A stretch of DNA of 64,000 bases from Medicago truncatula (GCF_003473485.1 NC_053044.1:50074091-50138090), one strand, 5' to 3'; positions 49,372-61,263 are shown, counted from the first letter of the stretch. Notes: a model not told the origin generated them from the sequence alone. Made by a program: numbers and translations.

Positions 49372-51488
49372 AAAACTTTTGACTTATTGCTTTAGTTTAG
49401 CGTGAACCTCCCGTTTTGTCTTAATTAGTAACTTGTGAGGGTTGTAGCTCAAGTCTAACCAGGCAGCCACCATCTTTTACTAGGAATATCAGTTTTGTGA
49501 AAGTCCAGACAATATGAAATTTTGTTATTTGATTTTTATTTTTGAGTAAAGATAGTTTGAATATCTCTTACAATTTTTTGTAGTCCAATTCAATCTAACA
49601 GGAATTAATTTATCACTAATATAAAGATAGTATTAAGGATCAATTTTCTATTATTTTTTGTTTGTGATCGAATTGAATCGACTATTTAATCGAATTTTTA
49701 TCCATAATTTTTGGAAACTTGCACGTATCACCAAAGGAATCAGCCATTTTCATCGTCTGCCAAACTGAAAACTGTCATATTGACCCGAAAAGGAAGAAGA
49801 AGAAAAAAAAACATGCAAATGGGTTATCACGTTGCGTGTCAACCATAGTAATGCATATTTAATCCAAAAAAAAGCATGGTAAGGCATGCATAAATGGGGA
49901 AGATTCATTCGAAACACACGGTTGCACTCATTTTTTATACGATTTTACTTAACAAAATACCTAACTAATTCTTTATAAAATTCTTGGTTTAATTTTATGC
50001 AACAGGGTGCAAATGCATCTCATAGCCCAAATTTTCACAATTACCTTTTTGTTCCAAAATTATAAAATGGCAAATTATACGGTACACCCAATATATTTGA
50101 GTGTACCGGTACACTCACTCTTTAAATTAATAGTTAAATGAGTTGTTTTTTGATAAAAAAATAATATTTTTTTTATCATTTATAATTATAATAACTAAAT
50201 ATTATTCATCAAAAGTGTCAACGAATTAAAATTAATATTTTTTGAATTTTTATCACCCATAATTGAGAACATTGATTATTTTTTTACGATAATATATAAA
50301 AATATTACTAAAATTCTTATAAACAATGAAATTATGTTTTTTCTTATGAAATGATGTTCTATAAAATATAAATGTTGATAAATAGTTATTTATTTCACAA
50401 AAAATGATCATTAATTTATGAATGTACAGTAGAAGTTCCCTTATAAAATAACCCTCACTTAAAAATTACCCATATCATATATAGATGACCTTGTTCATAT
50501 CAATATAAACAATTTTATCTCAATCAACTACCTTCATTATGCCTAAGTATGGGGTTCAAATGACCAGTATTGGCATGTTATTAAATGACCAAGAGTTTGA
50601 AATATATCACAATTTTGCAATCAAAATGGCTTCAAAATTATCAACATTTGACGAGTTTTTAAAATTTTATCATATTAATTTTATATATCAATTTCAAAGT
50701 AAAGAGAGATAAAAATCCATTCATGTGAATATAAGCACAAATCCACTACGACCACATTGTAAATACCTTAATGAACTCTCGTATATAAAATAAATAAATA
50801 TTTTATAAAAATACTAAATTAATGTTGGTATTTATTTATTTTTTGTCAAGATTAATGTTGGTATTTTAAATAAGGTTAAATAAGTTTTTGGTCCTTATAA
50901 CTGTAAATATATCAACTATTCATTTTAGTCCCTTTAAAAAATTTCTTCGACTTTTATTCCTCTAAAAGTTTTTCATCTTCACTTTTGGTTCATCCTTTTA
51001 AGTAAACTCATATGTAGAATTCCCCAAATGAGGAGGGTTTTGTATTATGAAGGAAAAAAAATGAACCCTCTAAAGTCTTTCTCTCTCAATTTTATCTATT
51101 TCTTCCACTTGCTTCTTCCTTTTTTTTCAAACCATTCCCCTCTCTTCCCCTCCAAACTCACAAACAAAGCGTAAAAGTTTACAAAGTCTTTGTGTTGGCG
51201 TAGCGTTAAGAATTAAATTTAAAGGGAAGCCCTTGCAAGTTTATTTACCTTGATTTTGTTTGACACGTTATTTTATCTTTGTTTTTTGAGCGTCTAATGT
51301 GATTTGAATCTAGTTTAAAGTAGAACTTACCATTTGTAAGGAGTTGTTTTAGCTTAAACTAGAAAATGAGTTGTTTTAACATAAATTAGAAAATGATTTA
51401 ATCAAATAATTAAACTCAAGCTGTTAATAAACTTTTTTTAAGAAGAACTGTTTGACAAAATCCACTGAACTTCAAATTACCTTAAGTT
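49372..51488. other. AT-rich intergenic DNA with repeat scraps
   Basis: At 50870-51000 a one-sided fragment with AAGTTTTTGGTCCTTATAAC and TCATTTTAGTCCC resembles the ends of the MITEs that carry GGTCCCT phrases. No gene is visible. Confidence 0.5.
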
Positions 51489-51605
51489 TATGTTTGGATG
51501 GGGGAATTCAACTACTTTGAGGTGAATTCAAGAATTCACCTCAAAGTAGTTGAATTCCCTCAAAACATTACATTCCCTCAAAACATTCCCCCATCCAAAC
51601 ACACT
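51489..51605. mobile_element. Small double-palindrome MITE
   Basis: The outer ends TGTTTGGATGGGGGAAT (51491-51507) and ATTCCCCCATCCAAACA (51585-51601) are perfectly inverted. Inside, GAATTCAACTACTTTGAGGT is followed 5-10 bp later by its exact inverse (ACCTCAAAGTAGTTGAATTC), and a short direct repeat of CATTCCCTCAAAA sits on the right. Confidence 0.85.
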
Positions 51606-51776
51606 CTAAAAGTGGAATGGATGTTAACACACAAAAAAATGTTGAAAAAAATCTTTGTAGTTTAGATATATACATTCATTGATGACGGTTGAATTTAGAC
51701 GTGACAATTAAAAAAATTGATTTTTTAAAATAGAAAATATCAAACTTATAAAACTTCAAACTATACGATCTTAATA

Positions 51777-52082
51777 GGCTAAAGTGCACTTTTCGTCTCC
51801 TATGTTTCATAATGTTGCAATTTTGGCCCCCTATTAAAAAAAAAAAAGCAATTTTGGCCCCTTTCATCCCAAAATTGCTCAGAAGATGCCACGTGTCCTA
51901 GAAAAGGGGTCATAATCGCAACTTTTTTGTAAAGATAAGGGGTCAAAAACATATTTCCCTTATGTTAGGGAGTCAAAAGAGCATATTTCCCTAAACATAG
52001 GGGATCACTTTTGCCATTTTTTTAATAGGGGGTCAAAATCGCAACATTTGAAAACTTAAGGGGCGAAAAGTGGACTTTAGCC
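51777..52082. mobile_element. MULE-type MITE with perfect 9-bp target duplication
   Basis: Inverted ends (left GGCTAAAGTGCACTTTTCGT, right end reverse complement GGCTAAAGTCCACTTTTCGC) and sub-terminal TTTTGGCCCCCTATTAAAAA against its inverse define a 306-bp element. The 9-mer ATCTTAATA flanks it exactly at 51768-51776 and 52083-52091. Confidence 0.9.
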
Positions 52083-52379
52083 ATCTTAATAATGATTGTC
52101 AATGTGCTTACTAGGTATATTCAGGATATATCCAAATTGCATGGAATGTAAGTCATATTTTTTATAAACACTAGACTTCACCCGTGCGATAGATGAAGAT
52201 TGTTTTTGGACAAATTATTTTTAAATTGCTAGTTGTGACTAACATGTAAGACATTTATATTATTTTTAAATTATTTTTAAAACAATATGACTTTTTTTAG
52301 GAGAATTGATGGTTGTTCTTTATATAGTTTGTAAAATTAATGTATTAGAATATTTCAGCATAACTATAGTTTACATAAG

Positions 52380-54760
52380 TATTCAACACCAATAAGTTGG
52401 TCACGGACTTGCACCATTACAATGAGGGAAAAAGAGTGTTATAACACCAAAGCCACTAAAAAATTCATCAAGACACATTATTTGCCTCAATTGAAAGAAA
52501 CTTGATCACTTAAACTCAGCAAACTATACAGAGGCAACTTCTGCCACAGAGAAGCATGAGTTGCACAGTTATAAGGCACCTCTCACAAAATACAGCAACA
52601 GTCTAAATGAATTCGGCAAGCTGAAAAACAGTGATATGGATAGTCTGCAAGCCACGTCTCTCTTGATTGATACATCAACTCCCCACTGAAGATACAATAC
52701 AACAACCAAAATCCTGAAACAGTATGCATATATCAACACTGCAAAAGCTACAACACACTACTCAGACAGAGCAACTCCAACTCGAAGACAGGCTAAATCA
52801 AAGGCAAAATGACCAAACTATCATGACTTGACTTCGCCTTTTTTGTATAAGAAAACATGTCAAAAACAATAAGATTAAAGAAAACATGTAGAGCATCTCA
52901 TCAAATATAGCTTTAGTTGACCACATTATGCCAGGTTTTGGTTGTGATATTCCAGGGTAAAAACAACATACTCTATTATCGTATATTTTCTCTCTATCGA
53001 GACATGAAAAACTCAGGGCATGTGAAAAAGTAAAATACATCAAAACAACTTCCAAAATTCCTACAGGAACCAAAAAACATGATAAGTAATAAGCCTCCAA
53101 ATTATTCATCTATGTATATCTAAAGACTAAAGAAAGCAAAATATAATCAAGCATCATTCTCATATTACGACAATGACTTCAACATAAAGAGATGCAAAAC
53201 TGGAGTAGCAAAGCTAAAAAAAATACATAATTGTGCCATAACATCTGAAACCAAATTGAAGAAAACAAAACTGACCTTAACAATTCTGCAAACCTGCTAA
53301 TGGGCAACCACAAAACTCCAAGCAGAAAAATCACTAAGGCCATAAAACCATTTGCTTATCCCACTTAATATCAAGAGTAGAGTTTTATATTCTTAGGTTA
53401 ACTCTAGAAGACAGTAGTGAAGTTTACAATCTTTCATGTCACAATGAAGCCTGCTCAATCAAAGGTTTATCCCAAGAAACCGGGTGAAGTGGAAATTGTG
53501 TAGGAGTTTATTCAATGGATAGAAACATAACAACATAAGACAAACTAAAGCTTCATTCCAATGAGATAGGAAAAATTAATAAAAAATTAACATACTTACA
53601 TAAACAATAAAACTTATATACAACTGCATTATGTAGAATAACTTCCTTTTTTATAACTATGCACGAAATCTTATGATAAGATCATTGCAGGTATTAACAC
53701 AAAAACTAATCCAATTGAATTTAGTAATAGTTGATAGCAATCATACCAAATATCAAATCCGTTGAATCATCATTGTGTTTTAGGAGCTTGGAGTACTAAA
53801 CATGTACAATTAAATAAGAGTAATTTCAATGGAAAGAACTTCAGTACCTGGTTCCCTGCAGAACTCACCTACCGGTTGTTGTAGCACTGCCACAATGTTC
53901 CCATCTCCCAAATACATATCTGTTGCCAAGAATCTAAAAAAATCACTACATAATTAATGTCCAATTCTTTACAACTAATTCAATAACTAAGAAGCATCTT
54001 AAAAAAACTCAAGAAATAAGAAGAAAATTAATGAAGCTAAATCATGACTTAGTCATGGACATAGCAAATTAACATCAAATTAATGTCATATCATAGTAAA
54101 TCCACATTAGATTTTTTATCAGTACAAAATCTGTGAAGGAAGAGACTTCTGGTCTAAGTGGCGTAGTCGCATAAACAGAGAACAAAAGAGAGATAAGTTA
54201 GAACAAAAGAAAAAATGAAAACAGCCAAACTTGTTGTGGGATAAACAAAATCAAAGGATCCCCAATTTAAATAGTTTGAATTGAAAAATTGAAGAAACAT
54301 TATGCTAAAAGAAATCCATGTAAAATCAATAGCAGTGGCCAAAACTACCTATCTACTGAGACGGAAAGGAATTTCAGTTCCACCATTAATCTCAACAAAA
54401 ACAACCAGCTGCGATACAATGAAAATAACGTCAACCAAAAATTAAAAAAGATGTGATTTCAGATCTACCAAAAAAACATATGCATCGGGTTTCATTAAAG
54501 GGAAAAAAAAGAGGGAAATCAGAAGCCAATTAGGTTGGCTATGGTGAGGGCAACAGATCGTGTAGAGAGAGATAGAGAAAGAACTGACCGTCGCGGTAGC
54601 AACTGATGTTATGAGTTTGTTGTGATGATATGAAGCCATAGACGGTGGCGATGGAGTCGACGGCAAGGGTGGTGCCGGAACCGAGAGCATTGGCGAAGGG
54701 AAGTGATGAGAATAGGTAGGAAACAATTTTGATATATGTTTATCTGTTTACGAAAATGAT
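52380..54760 (-). ncRNA. Candidate uncharacterised minus-strand transcript
   Basis: This stretch is more even in base composition than the flanking repeat-rich DNA, lacks MITE ends, and begins (minus strand) with a GC-richer segment at 54560-54720. Possible exons with GT-AG limits are: one ending GCTACCGCGACG at 54589; one at about 54412-54353 starting CTGGTTGTTTTTGTTGAG; and one at about 53935-53869 starting ATTCTTGGCAACAGATATG. The first two can be joined into a short frame from MASYHHNKLI (ATG at 54641) that ends FRLSR-stop. No domain is recognised, so a long non-coding RNA or a long 3' UTR with a small peptide frame is as likely as a protein gene. Confidence 0.3.
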
Positions 54761-55255
54761 CGATTTGGGTTGATAGGAAAATAGGAGATTAGGTCCGATT
54801 TGTTTAAACAAAGAAAATAGGGTTAGTTAAAAGAGTAAATTTAATAGGGTTTAGGTTAAAATTAAGAAGAAAAAAAAAGCTTACGGTTAAGAACATTACT
54901 AACTCCTAACTTAACCCCGCCACCCAAAAAGACAAGGAACGTTTTTTCAAAGAAAGCTCCAAATTGCTATGATTTTTAATATATAAAATAGCAGATTGAC
55001 TGTTTTATATTTGTTCTCTCATTTGAGAACCCCACCTTCGTAGAAATTATTCGTTTGGAAAAAAAGGTAAAAGTCTAGGGCATTGATTATTCCATTCCTT
55101 TTTTTCCCCTTAGTTATACTTGTAAGACCACAAAGGCAGAATATTCAACGTGTACGAGGCCATGATTGCTGCTATTGGACTTGGTAGTTGGTAAGCATTC
55201 AACACTTTTACCTGACTAGGCAACATACCTCGATCGTATGCAATCTAAAATCTCC
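54761..55255. promoter_or_regulatory. Promoter region of the first patatin-like gene
   Basis: This is intergenic DNA between the candidate minus-strand transcript and the patatin TATA box. No W-box pair like that of the second patatin gene was seen. Confidence 0.4.
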
Positions 55256-55262
55256 TATAAAT
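55256..55262 (+). promoter_or_regulatory. TATA box of patatin-like gene 1
   Basis: TATAAAT occurs 246 bp before the ATG within the context CTCCTATAAATAGAG. The same context (ACTCCTATAAATAC) precedes the second patatin-like gene, and both are framed by a TGCAATCTAA word. Confidence 0.7.
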
Positions 55263-55501
55263 AGAGAACTTTAAGGAATGCAATCATCACAACAACCTAA
55301 AATACTTTCAATATTCTAGTTTGCTTTTGTTCAATATTTCTCTACTCCCAACTGAAGTTCTAGCTCTTCTATTTGTGCAAACAATTCATTGATATTCATA
55401 AGCTTTTTGATTTCTTTTACATTCCTCATAACAATCACATCTTCAAACAAAACATATATACATATATACAAACTTCAACTTAATTCCCAAACATATATTT
55501 G

Positions 55502-57177
55502 ATGGAGAGAACACAATCATCACTTCTACAAATTCAGCCTCCTACCTATGGGAACTTAGTGACTATTCTAAGCATCGACGGTGGTGGTATTAGGGGAATT
55601 ATTCCGGCAACTATTCTCGAGTTCCTTGAATCACAACTTCAAGAATTAGACGGTGAATCTGCTAGGCTCGCAGATTACTTTGATGTGATTACAGGAACTA
55701 GCACAGGTGGTCTTGTAACTGCCATGTTAAGTGCTCCAAATGATAAACAACGTCCACTTTTTGCTGCCAAGGATATCAAGCCCTTTTACTTGGAACATTG
55801 TCCAAAGATTTTCCCACAACAGAAGTACGTATACATATTCAAACCAATTGCACTTATTCTGGTGCATTAAGTTCATTGAATAACTTATGTATCTGATAAA
55901 TATATATAATTTGTATTAATGGTTGAACTTATGCAGGCACATGTTGGGATCGGTGGGGAAATTGTTCAAATCATTAGCAGGACCAAAATACGATGGGAAT
56001 TACCTACACAGTGTGGTTAGGGAGAAGCTTGGGGAAATTCGTGTACATGAAACACTCACAAATATTGTGATCCCCACGTTTGACATAAAAACATCGCAAC
56101 CAATCATTTTCTCATCTTATAAGATCAAGAACGCCCCTTGCATGGATGCTCGACTCTCGGACATATGCATCAGTACCTCTGCTGCTCCTACTTATCTTCC
56201 TGGTTACAACTTCAAGAACCAAGATACAGAAGGCAACGTACGTGAGTTCAACCTCATTGATGGTGGTGTTTGTGCAAATAATCCGGTAAATAATTATATA
56301 ATAAAAGTTACATACAAAGTTTTTTTTTTTTTTTTTTTTTAAATTCAACTTTATAATATTGTACTAATTAGTTTTATTTGTTTTTGGTGATGATCAATGT
56401 TCTAGGCTTTAGTAGCCGTGAATGAAGTAACGACGCAGATAATCAATGAGAATAATGACTTCTATGCCATCAAGCCCATGGAGTATAGCCGTTTTCTAAT
56501 AATCTCATTGGGCACCGGAACACCAAAGAATGAACAAAAGTTTGATTCAAAATTGGCAGCAAAATGGGGTCTTTTGGATTGGTTAACTCACGGTGGTTCC
56601 ACTCCCTTAATTGATATCTTTAGTCAATCCTCTGGAGATATGGTTGATTTCCATCTTGCTACTGTTACTCAAGCACTTAATTGTCAAGATAATTACCTTA
56701 GGATACAGGTAATTAGATTTCATAACTTATATATATATATATATATAAAATTGCATTTACCGTTTCTCAATTCTAAAATCATAATTAAAAATGCAGGATG
56801 ATACATTGACCGGTACAGATTCTTCGGTTGATATTTCCACAAAAGAGAATTTAGAAAAACTTTGCCAAATTGGTGACAGATTGTTGAAGAAACCAGTATC
56901 TAAGGTCAATTTAGAGAATGGTATGTTTGAGCCTATTGAAAATGGGGAGACCAACCAAGAAGCTCTCAAAAGGTATATTATGGTCATTCAATGATTATAT
57001 TTATGGTCAACAAAAATTGTAAAACTTTTCCTCAAAAAAAAATGTAGAAATTTTTTATATATGTATTTTCATGAGCTAAATATCAACATTAATGCATGCA
57101 GGTTTGCAAAAATACTATCACAAGAGAGGAAGCTTCGAGAATTGACATCCCCTCACACTAACAACACCTTGATATAG
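55502..57177 (+). CDS. Patatin-like phospholipase A (PLP2/pPLAII type), copy 1
   Basis: Five exons: 55502-55824, 55937-56285, 56406-56708, 56797-56972, 57102-57177. All are GT-AG and the phase closes to 408 residues. Patatin-like proteins are acyl hydrolases that release fatty acids from phospho- and galactolipids. The oxyanion-hole loop DGGGIRG is at residues 26-32, the nucleophile elbow GTSTG at 65-69 (Ser67), and the catalytic-dyad DGG at 216-218 (Asp216), so the enzyme should be active. No signal peptide is visible, as in Arabidopsis PLP2 (pPLAIIalpha), a cytosolic, pathogen- and stress-induced enzyme. The ATG at 55502 is supported by the shared leader with copy 2. Exons 1-4 have the same lengths as copy 2. 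Intron 2 contains a T-tract of about 22. Confidence 0.95.
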
Positions 57178-58018
57178 AGACAAATCCACCCACTCGTTAT
57201 GTTCATGAATATTCTTTGTCCTTAAGCTAGTTTTAGGGGACTTAATATAATTATTTGTCTATTTCATTTATTTTTTGTATTTATAATTTGTGTTGGATTC
57301 AATGGATGTAAAGAAAAGGTGTACGTATTTTTCCTATTAATTCATTATAATAAAAATATTTAATTTATGTTATTCTTTGTACCAAATAAACTAAATTTTA
57401 ATTTTTTTTTTTTAAGGAAAATTTTGATCTCTAAACTAGCTACTTGGCTGGATTTTTTTGGTGGTGCCTGGCGTTCGAACCTCATACCTTGCTTATATTA
57501 TGCATTGTCCTTACAAACTTGGCTACATTTGATAAATGGTTGTAAATTTCTCATATATGTTTAGTCTATTTATGTAAATAAATAAATAGGACTTGTTTAT
57601 TATTTTTTTTTTTTGAAAGATAATAGGACTTGTTTATTAAAGAGAGTTTATTCGGTTCAAAAAATATTTAGAGAGTTTATTAAAACGGAAATGCTACTTG
57701 TCTTGACAAACAATTTTTCGAGAACATCACACCCTTACAAACTTATTCCTTTATCCAACTTATTATTTACAAGCTACCCATGTATTGTATAAAATTCCTA
57801 GATCTGACGGTTCCAAATAATTCTTGATAAGTTGGCGATGTTTTCTCTCCCACTAAATAGTAAAAAGTGTTGGGTAAAGAGCAAAATTCTTTTTGTAAGG
57901 CTTTCACGATCCTAAAAAGTCTGGAATCCATTTGGGATAACCTATACGGGCCACAGGAGGTAGCCCATTTAGCCCGCATAACAAAAAAAATCATAAAAGT
58001 TTTATATATTATTTTAAC
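57178..58018. other. 3' UTR of patatin gene 1 and intergenic repeat scraps
   Basis: The first about 180 bp are the probable 3' UTR, with AATAAAAATAT-type poly-A signals near 57349. At 57450-57540 a repeat fragment with GGTGGTGCCTGGCGTTCGAA and TATATTATGCATTGTCCTTA matches the dispersed repeat seen at 13300. No other gene is present. Confidence 0.5.
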
Positions 58019-58168
58019 AAGGAGAAAACTTAGGTACAATTCCTTAAGTGCTTTGCGTATGGATTTAACAAACTTTGAGAAAATTATGGATTTGAGGAAA
58101 TTATGGTGAATTTAGTTAAGAACCGTATAAAAAGCATCCAAGGAATTGTACTTAAGTTTTCTCCTTTT
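58019..58168. mobile_element. MITE, family E copy 2
   Basis: The left end AAGGAGAAAACTTAGGTACA and the right end TGTACTTAAGTTTTCTCCTT are inverted repeats. The inner words match the copy at 42904-43084. It is about 150 bp and non-coding. Confidence 0.85.
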
Positions 58169-59242
58169 AATAATTCCTTACTTAGTTGATTATTAAAGAA
58201 AAAAATAAAAGTGAAAAATCCAATGAATCAACACATATATAAAAGAAATAAAAAAAAAATGTATTTACTTGTTTTGTTTCTTATAATTTTAAATGTCAAA
58301 CATATAACGGTTGCAAAAAAAAATTACAAAATGTCGAACATATAAATATCTACAACCATAACATGCGTAATTTATCTAAAATTGTTTTCCTCTTCGTTTT
58401 AGTTTAAAAAAATGTTTACAATTTTATTGTTATAGGTAGTATTTAAATCTATTAAAAATATTTTTTTTGAAGAAATCTATTAAAAAGATTACTTATAAGA
58501 AATTTTGTTGAACTATTTTAACGTAATTTTTTACAACAATAAAAAAAAGTTATTTTTTTATAAGGGTAAATCCATTTAATCCACGGCGTGTATAAGGCTA
58601 GGATCGAGTAGAGTCTTTTTATAAAGCTTATATTTAATAGGTCTTTTTGACTCAATCTGATAAAGTCTGAAGTCTATTACGATCAATCCTAAATAGATCA
58701 GAGAGTCCATTTTAACAGCTAACCAAAAGTATATTTAATTAGATTCATTTTTATTTAAATTAAAATTTCGTTCTTTCAAACGAAGTTCTTACATGTTTTA
58801 GAGAATTCAATTTTGACTTTGATTTGACCACAATATCATAAAGAAATCATGAAAAAACAAATTCCCTGCACTTTGATATGCAGCCCCCCCTACATTTGAA
58901 CCATTTAATGCTGACGGCTATTTTACCATGAGTTTGATGTGCTTAAAATGTTAATTTTGGGATGTTAACCACTATTTGGTGATTTATACTATTAAAAATT
59001 AGTTTAGACCGATAAATCAAATTCTTATATTTGTTCGACAAATTAACTTGAGATATATTTTATAATTTCTTAAATTTCTGGCATATGTTGTAGATTAAAA
59101 AAATATTTTATAATTCTTATATACTCTGAAACTTTTGATCCCTTTTGGTTTGCCTTATAATACCAAAACCAAGTAACTCTGAACCAGTCTTTGGACCATA
59201 GCAGAGACGACATAATATAATATTGAAGGCACGCGCGCATCT
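58169..59242. other. Intergenic DNA between the two patatin genes
   Basis: AT-rich sequence with poly-A and poly-T tracts. No gene is seen. Confidence 0.5.
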
Positions 59243-59271
59243 TTGACTGAGACAGTTTGAGACACAGTCAA
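59243..59271. promoter_or_regulatory. Inverted pair of W-box-like sites upstream of patatin gene 2
   Basis: TTGACTG (59243-59249) and its inverse CAGTCAA (59265-59271) face each other with 15 bp between them, about 45-75 bp before the TATA box. TTGAC is the core bound by WRKY factors. The pair is absent from the promoter of copy 1. Binding is inferred, not shown. Confidence 0.5.
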
Positions 59272-59316
59272 CATCATATATCCATGCCATACTCTCCAAT
59301 GCAATCTAAAAACTCC

Positions 59317-59323
59317 TATAAAT
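59317..59323 (+). promoter_or_regulatory. TATA box of patatin-like gene 2
   Basis: TATAAAT occurs 167 bp before the ATG, in the same local context as in copy 1, which supports a shared ancestral core promoter. Confidence 0.7.
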
Positions 59324-59483
59324 ACAATTTTATAGTAGAATGCAATCTAATCTAACAAACCAACTAAATCCTACTACCTTGCTTTCATAAATATTTCTAT
59401 TTCTGCAACAAATTAATATTCATAAAAACTTTCAGCTTTAATTCCCTGACCAAACTTCAACTTAATTCCCAAACATATATTTG

Positions 59484-61126
59484 ATGGAGAGAACACAATC
59501 ATCACTTCTACAGATTCAGCCTCCTACCTATGGCAACTTAGTAACTATACTAAGCATTGATGGTGGCGGCATTAGGGGAATTATTCCCGCAACTATCCTC
59601 GAGTTCCTTGAATCGCAACTTCAAGAATTAGACGGTGAATCTGCTAGGCTTGCAGATTACTTTGATGTGATTACAGGAACAAGCACAGGTGGTCTTGTAA
59701 CTGCCATGTTAAGCGCTCCGAATGATAAAAAGCGCCCACTTTTTGCTGCCAAGGATATCAAGCCCTTTTACTTGGAGCATTCTCCAAAGATCTTCCCACA
59801 ACAAAAGTACTCACCATATTTTGTCTATTCAAACAATCCACATTCTGTCAAAAAAATTAAAATCTAATAGTCAATATATGCTTATATAATTTGTGCCGAT
59901 TGAACTCATGCAGGGACTTGTTTGGATCATTTGGAAAATTGTTCAGATCATTGGTAGGACCAAAATATGATGGGAAATACCTTCACGAAGTGGTGAGGGA
60001 GAAGTTGGGGGAAATTCGTGTGCACGAGACGCTGACCAATATTGTGATTCCCACATTTGACATAAAAACAATGCAACCAATTATTTTCTCATCTTATAAG
60101 ATCAAGAAAACTCCATGCATGGATGCTCGACTCTCAGACATATGTATCAGCACCTCTGCTGCACCTACTTATCTTCCAGGTTACAATTTCAAGAACCAAG
60201 ATACAGAAGGCAACACACATGAATTCAACCTTATTGATGGAGGTGTTTGTGCAAATAATCCGGTATATATACGATAAATATTGAATAACTAGTTGTTTTT
60301 GGAAATCAAACTTGTGACACTAATTAGTTTTGTTTTTTATGATGATATTTCAGACTTTAGTGGCTATGAATGAAGTAACAAATCAGATAATTAATCAGAA
60401 TAATGACTTCTATGCCATCAAGCCAATGGAATATAGCCGTTTCTTGATAATCTCACTGGGAACTGGGACACCCAAGAATGAACAAAAGTTCAATGCGAAA
60501 ATGGCAGCAAAATGGGGTCTGCTGGATTGGTTAACTCACGGTGGTTCGACTCCCTTAATCGACATGTTTAGTCAATCATCAGCTGATATGGTTGATTTCC
60601 ATCTTGCTGCCGTCACTCGAGCACTTAATTCACAACATAATTACCTAAGGATACAGGTACAATTATTATCTTCCCCACATATGTAAACACTAATTTGTAT
60701 GTTTTTTGAGTTTATGTAGAAATTGTTTAACATAAGTTCTATGCAAAGATAAATTTATTAACTAGCTAATTGTGTATTAAAATGCAGGATGATACATTGA
60801 CCGGTACAGATTCTTCGGTTGATATTTCCACGACAGAGAATTTAGAAAAACTTTGCCAAATTGGTGACAAATTATTGAAGAAACCAGTATCTAAGGTCAA
60901 TTTAGAGAATGGTATGTTTGAGCCTATGGAAAAGGGAGAAACCAACGAAGATGCCCTCAAAAGGTAAATATATACAAAACATGTTTCATTATAATTAATA
61001 GACAATTATGTGATTAAATGACTAAACATTTGTTTTAATCTTTCCAGGTTTGCCAAAATACTTTCTCAAGAGAGGAGGCTCCGAGAGTTGAAATCCCCTC
61101 ACACTAATAATAAAGCTTTGATATAG
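59484..61126 (+). CDS. Patatin-like phospholipase A (PLP2/pPLAII type), copy 2
   Basis: Five exons: 59484-59806, 59914-60262, 60354-60656, 60788-60963, 61048-61126. All are GT-AG and the phase closes to 409 residues. Exons 1-4 are identical in length to copy 1; exon 5 is one codon longer (ends NNKALI rather than NNTLI). The catalytic Ser (GTSTG), oxyanion loop (DGGGIRG) and Asp (DGG) are all present at the same positions. Exon 1 differs from copy 1 in only a few residues (for example KKRP for KQRP, EHSP for EHCP). The start of exon 2 is the most divergent stretch ([15 protein letters not shown] against [15 protein letters not shown]). Introns differ in length and sequence. The shared 20-bp leader before each ATG supports the start. 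Role as for copy 1; the promoter differs by a W-box-like pair. Confidence 0.95.
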
Positions 61127-61257
61127 AGAAACATTTCCTCATTGCTTCTGAATTCTTAGTTTTTCTCCTTAACATAATTCCCATTCTTTCAATGTAATTT
61201 TACAAAATTTGTTAACTTCATTTATTTTTTAAAGTATGCATTGTACTCTATTGATGT

Positions 61258-61263
61258 AATAAA
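61258..61263 (+). terminator. Poly-A signal of patatin gene 2
   Basis: AATAAA lies about 130 bp after the stop codon, in the TTGATGTAATAAAG context of a plausible 3' UTR. A similar TGGATGTAAAG phrase is in the 3' UTR of copy 1. Confidence 0.6.

Noticed and set aside
55499-55501. TTG upstream of the patatin ATG as an alternative start
   Set aside because: Plants rarely start at TTG, and the ATG three bases later is shared by both copies within an identical leader.
56112-56348. Minus-strand frame opposite patatin exon 2
   Set aside because: It is an antisense shadow of the patatin exon, and it begins in the intron poly-T tract.
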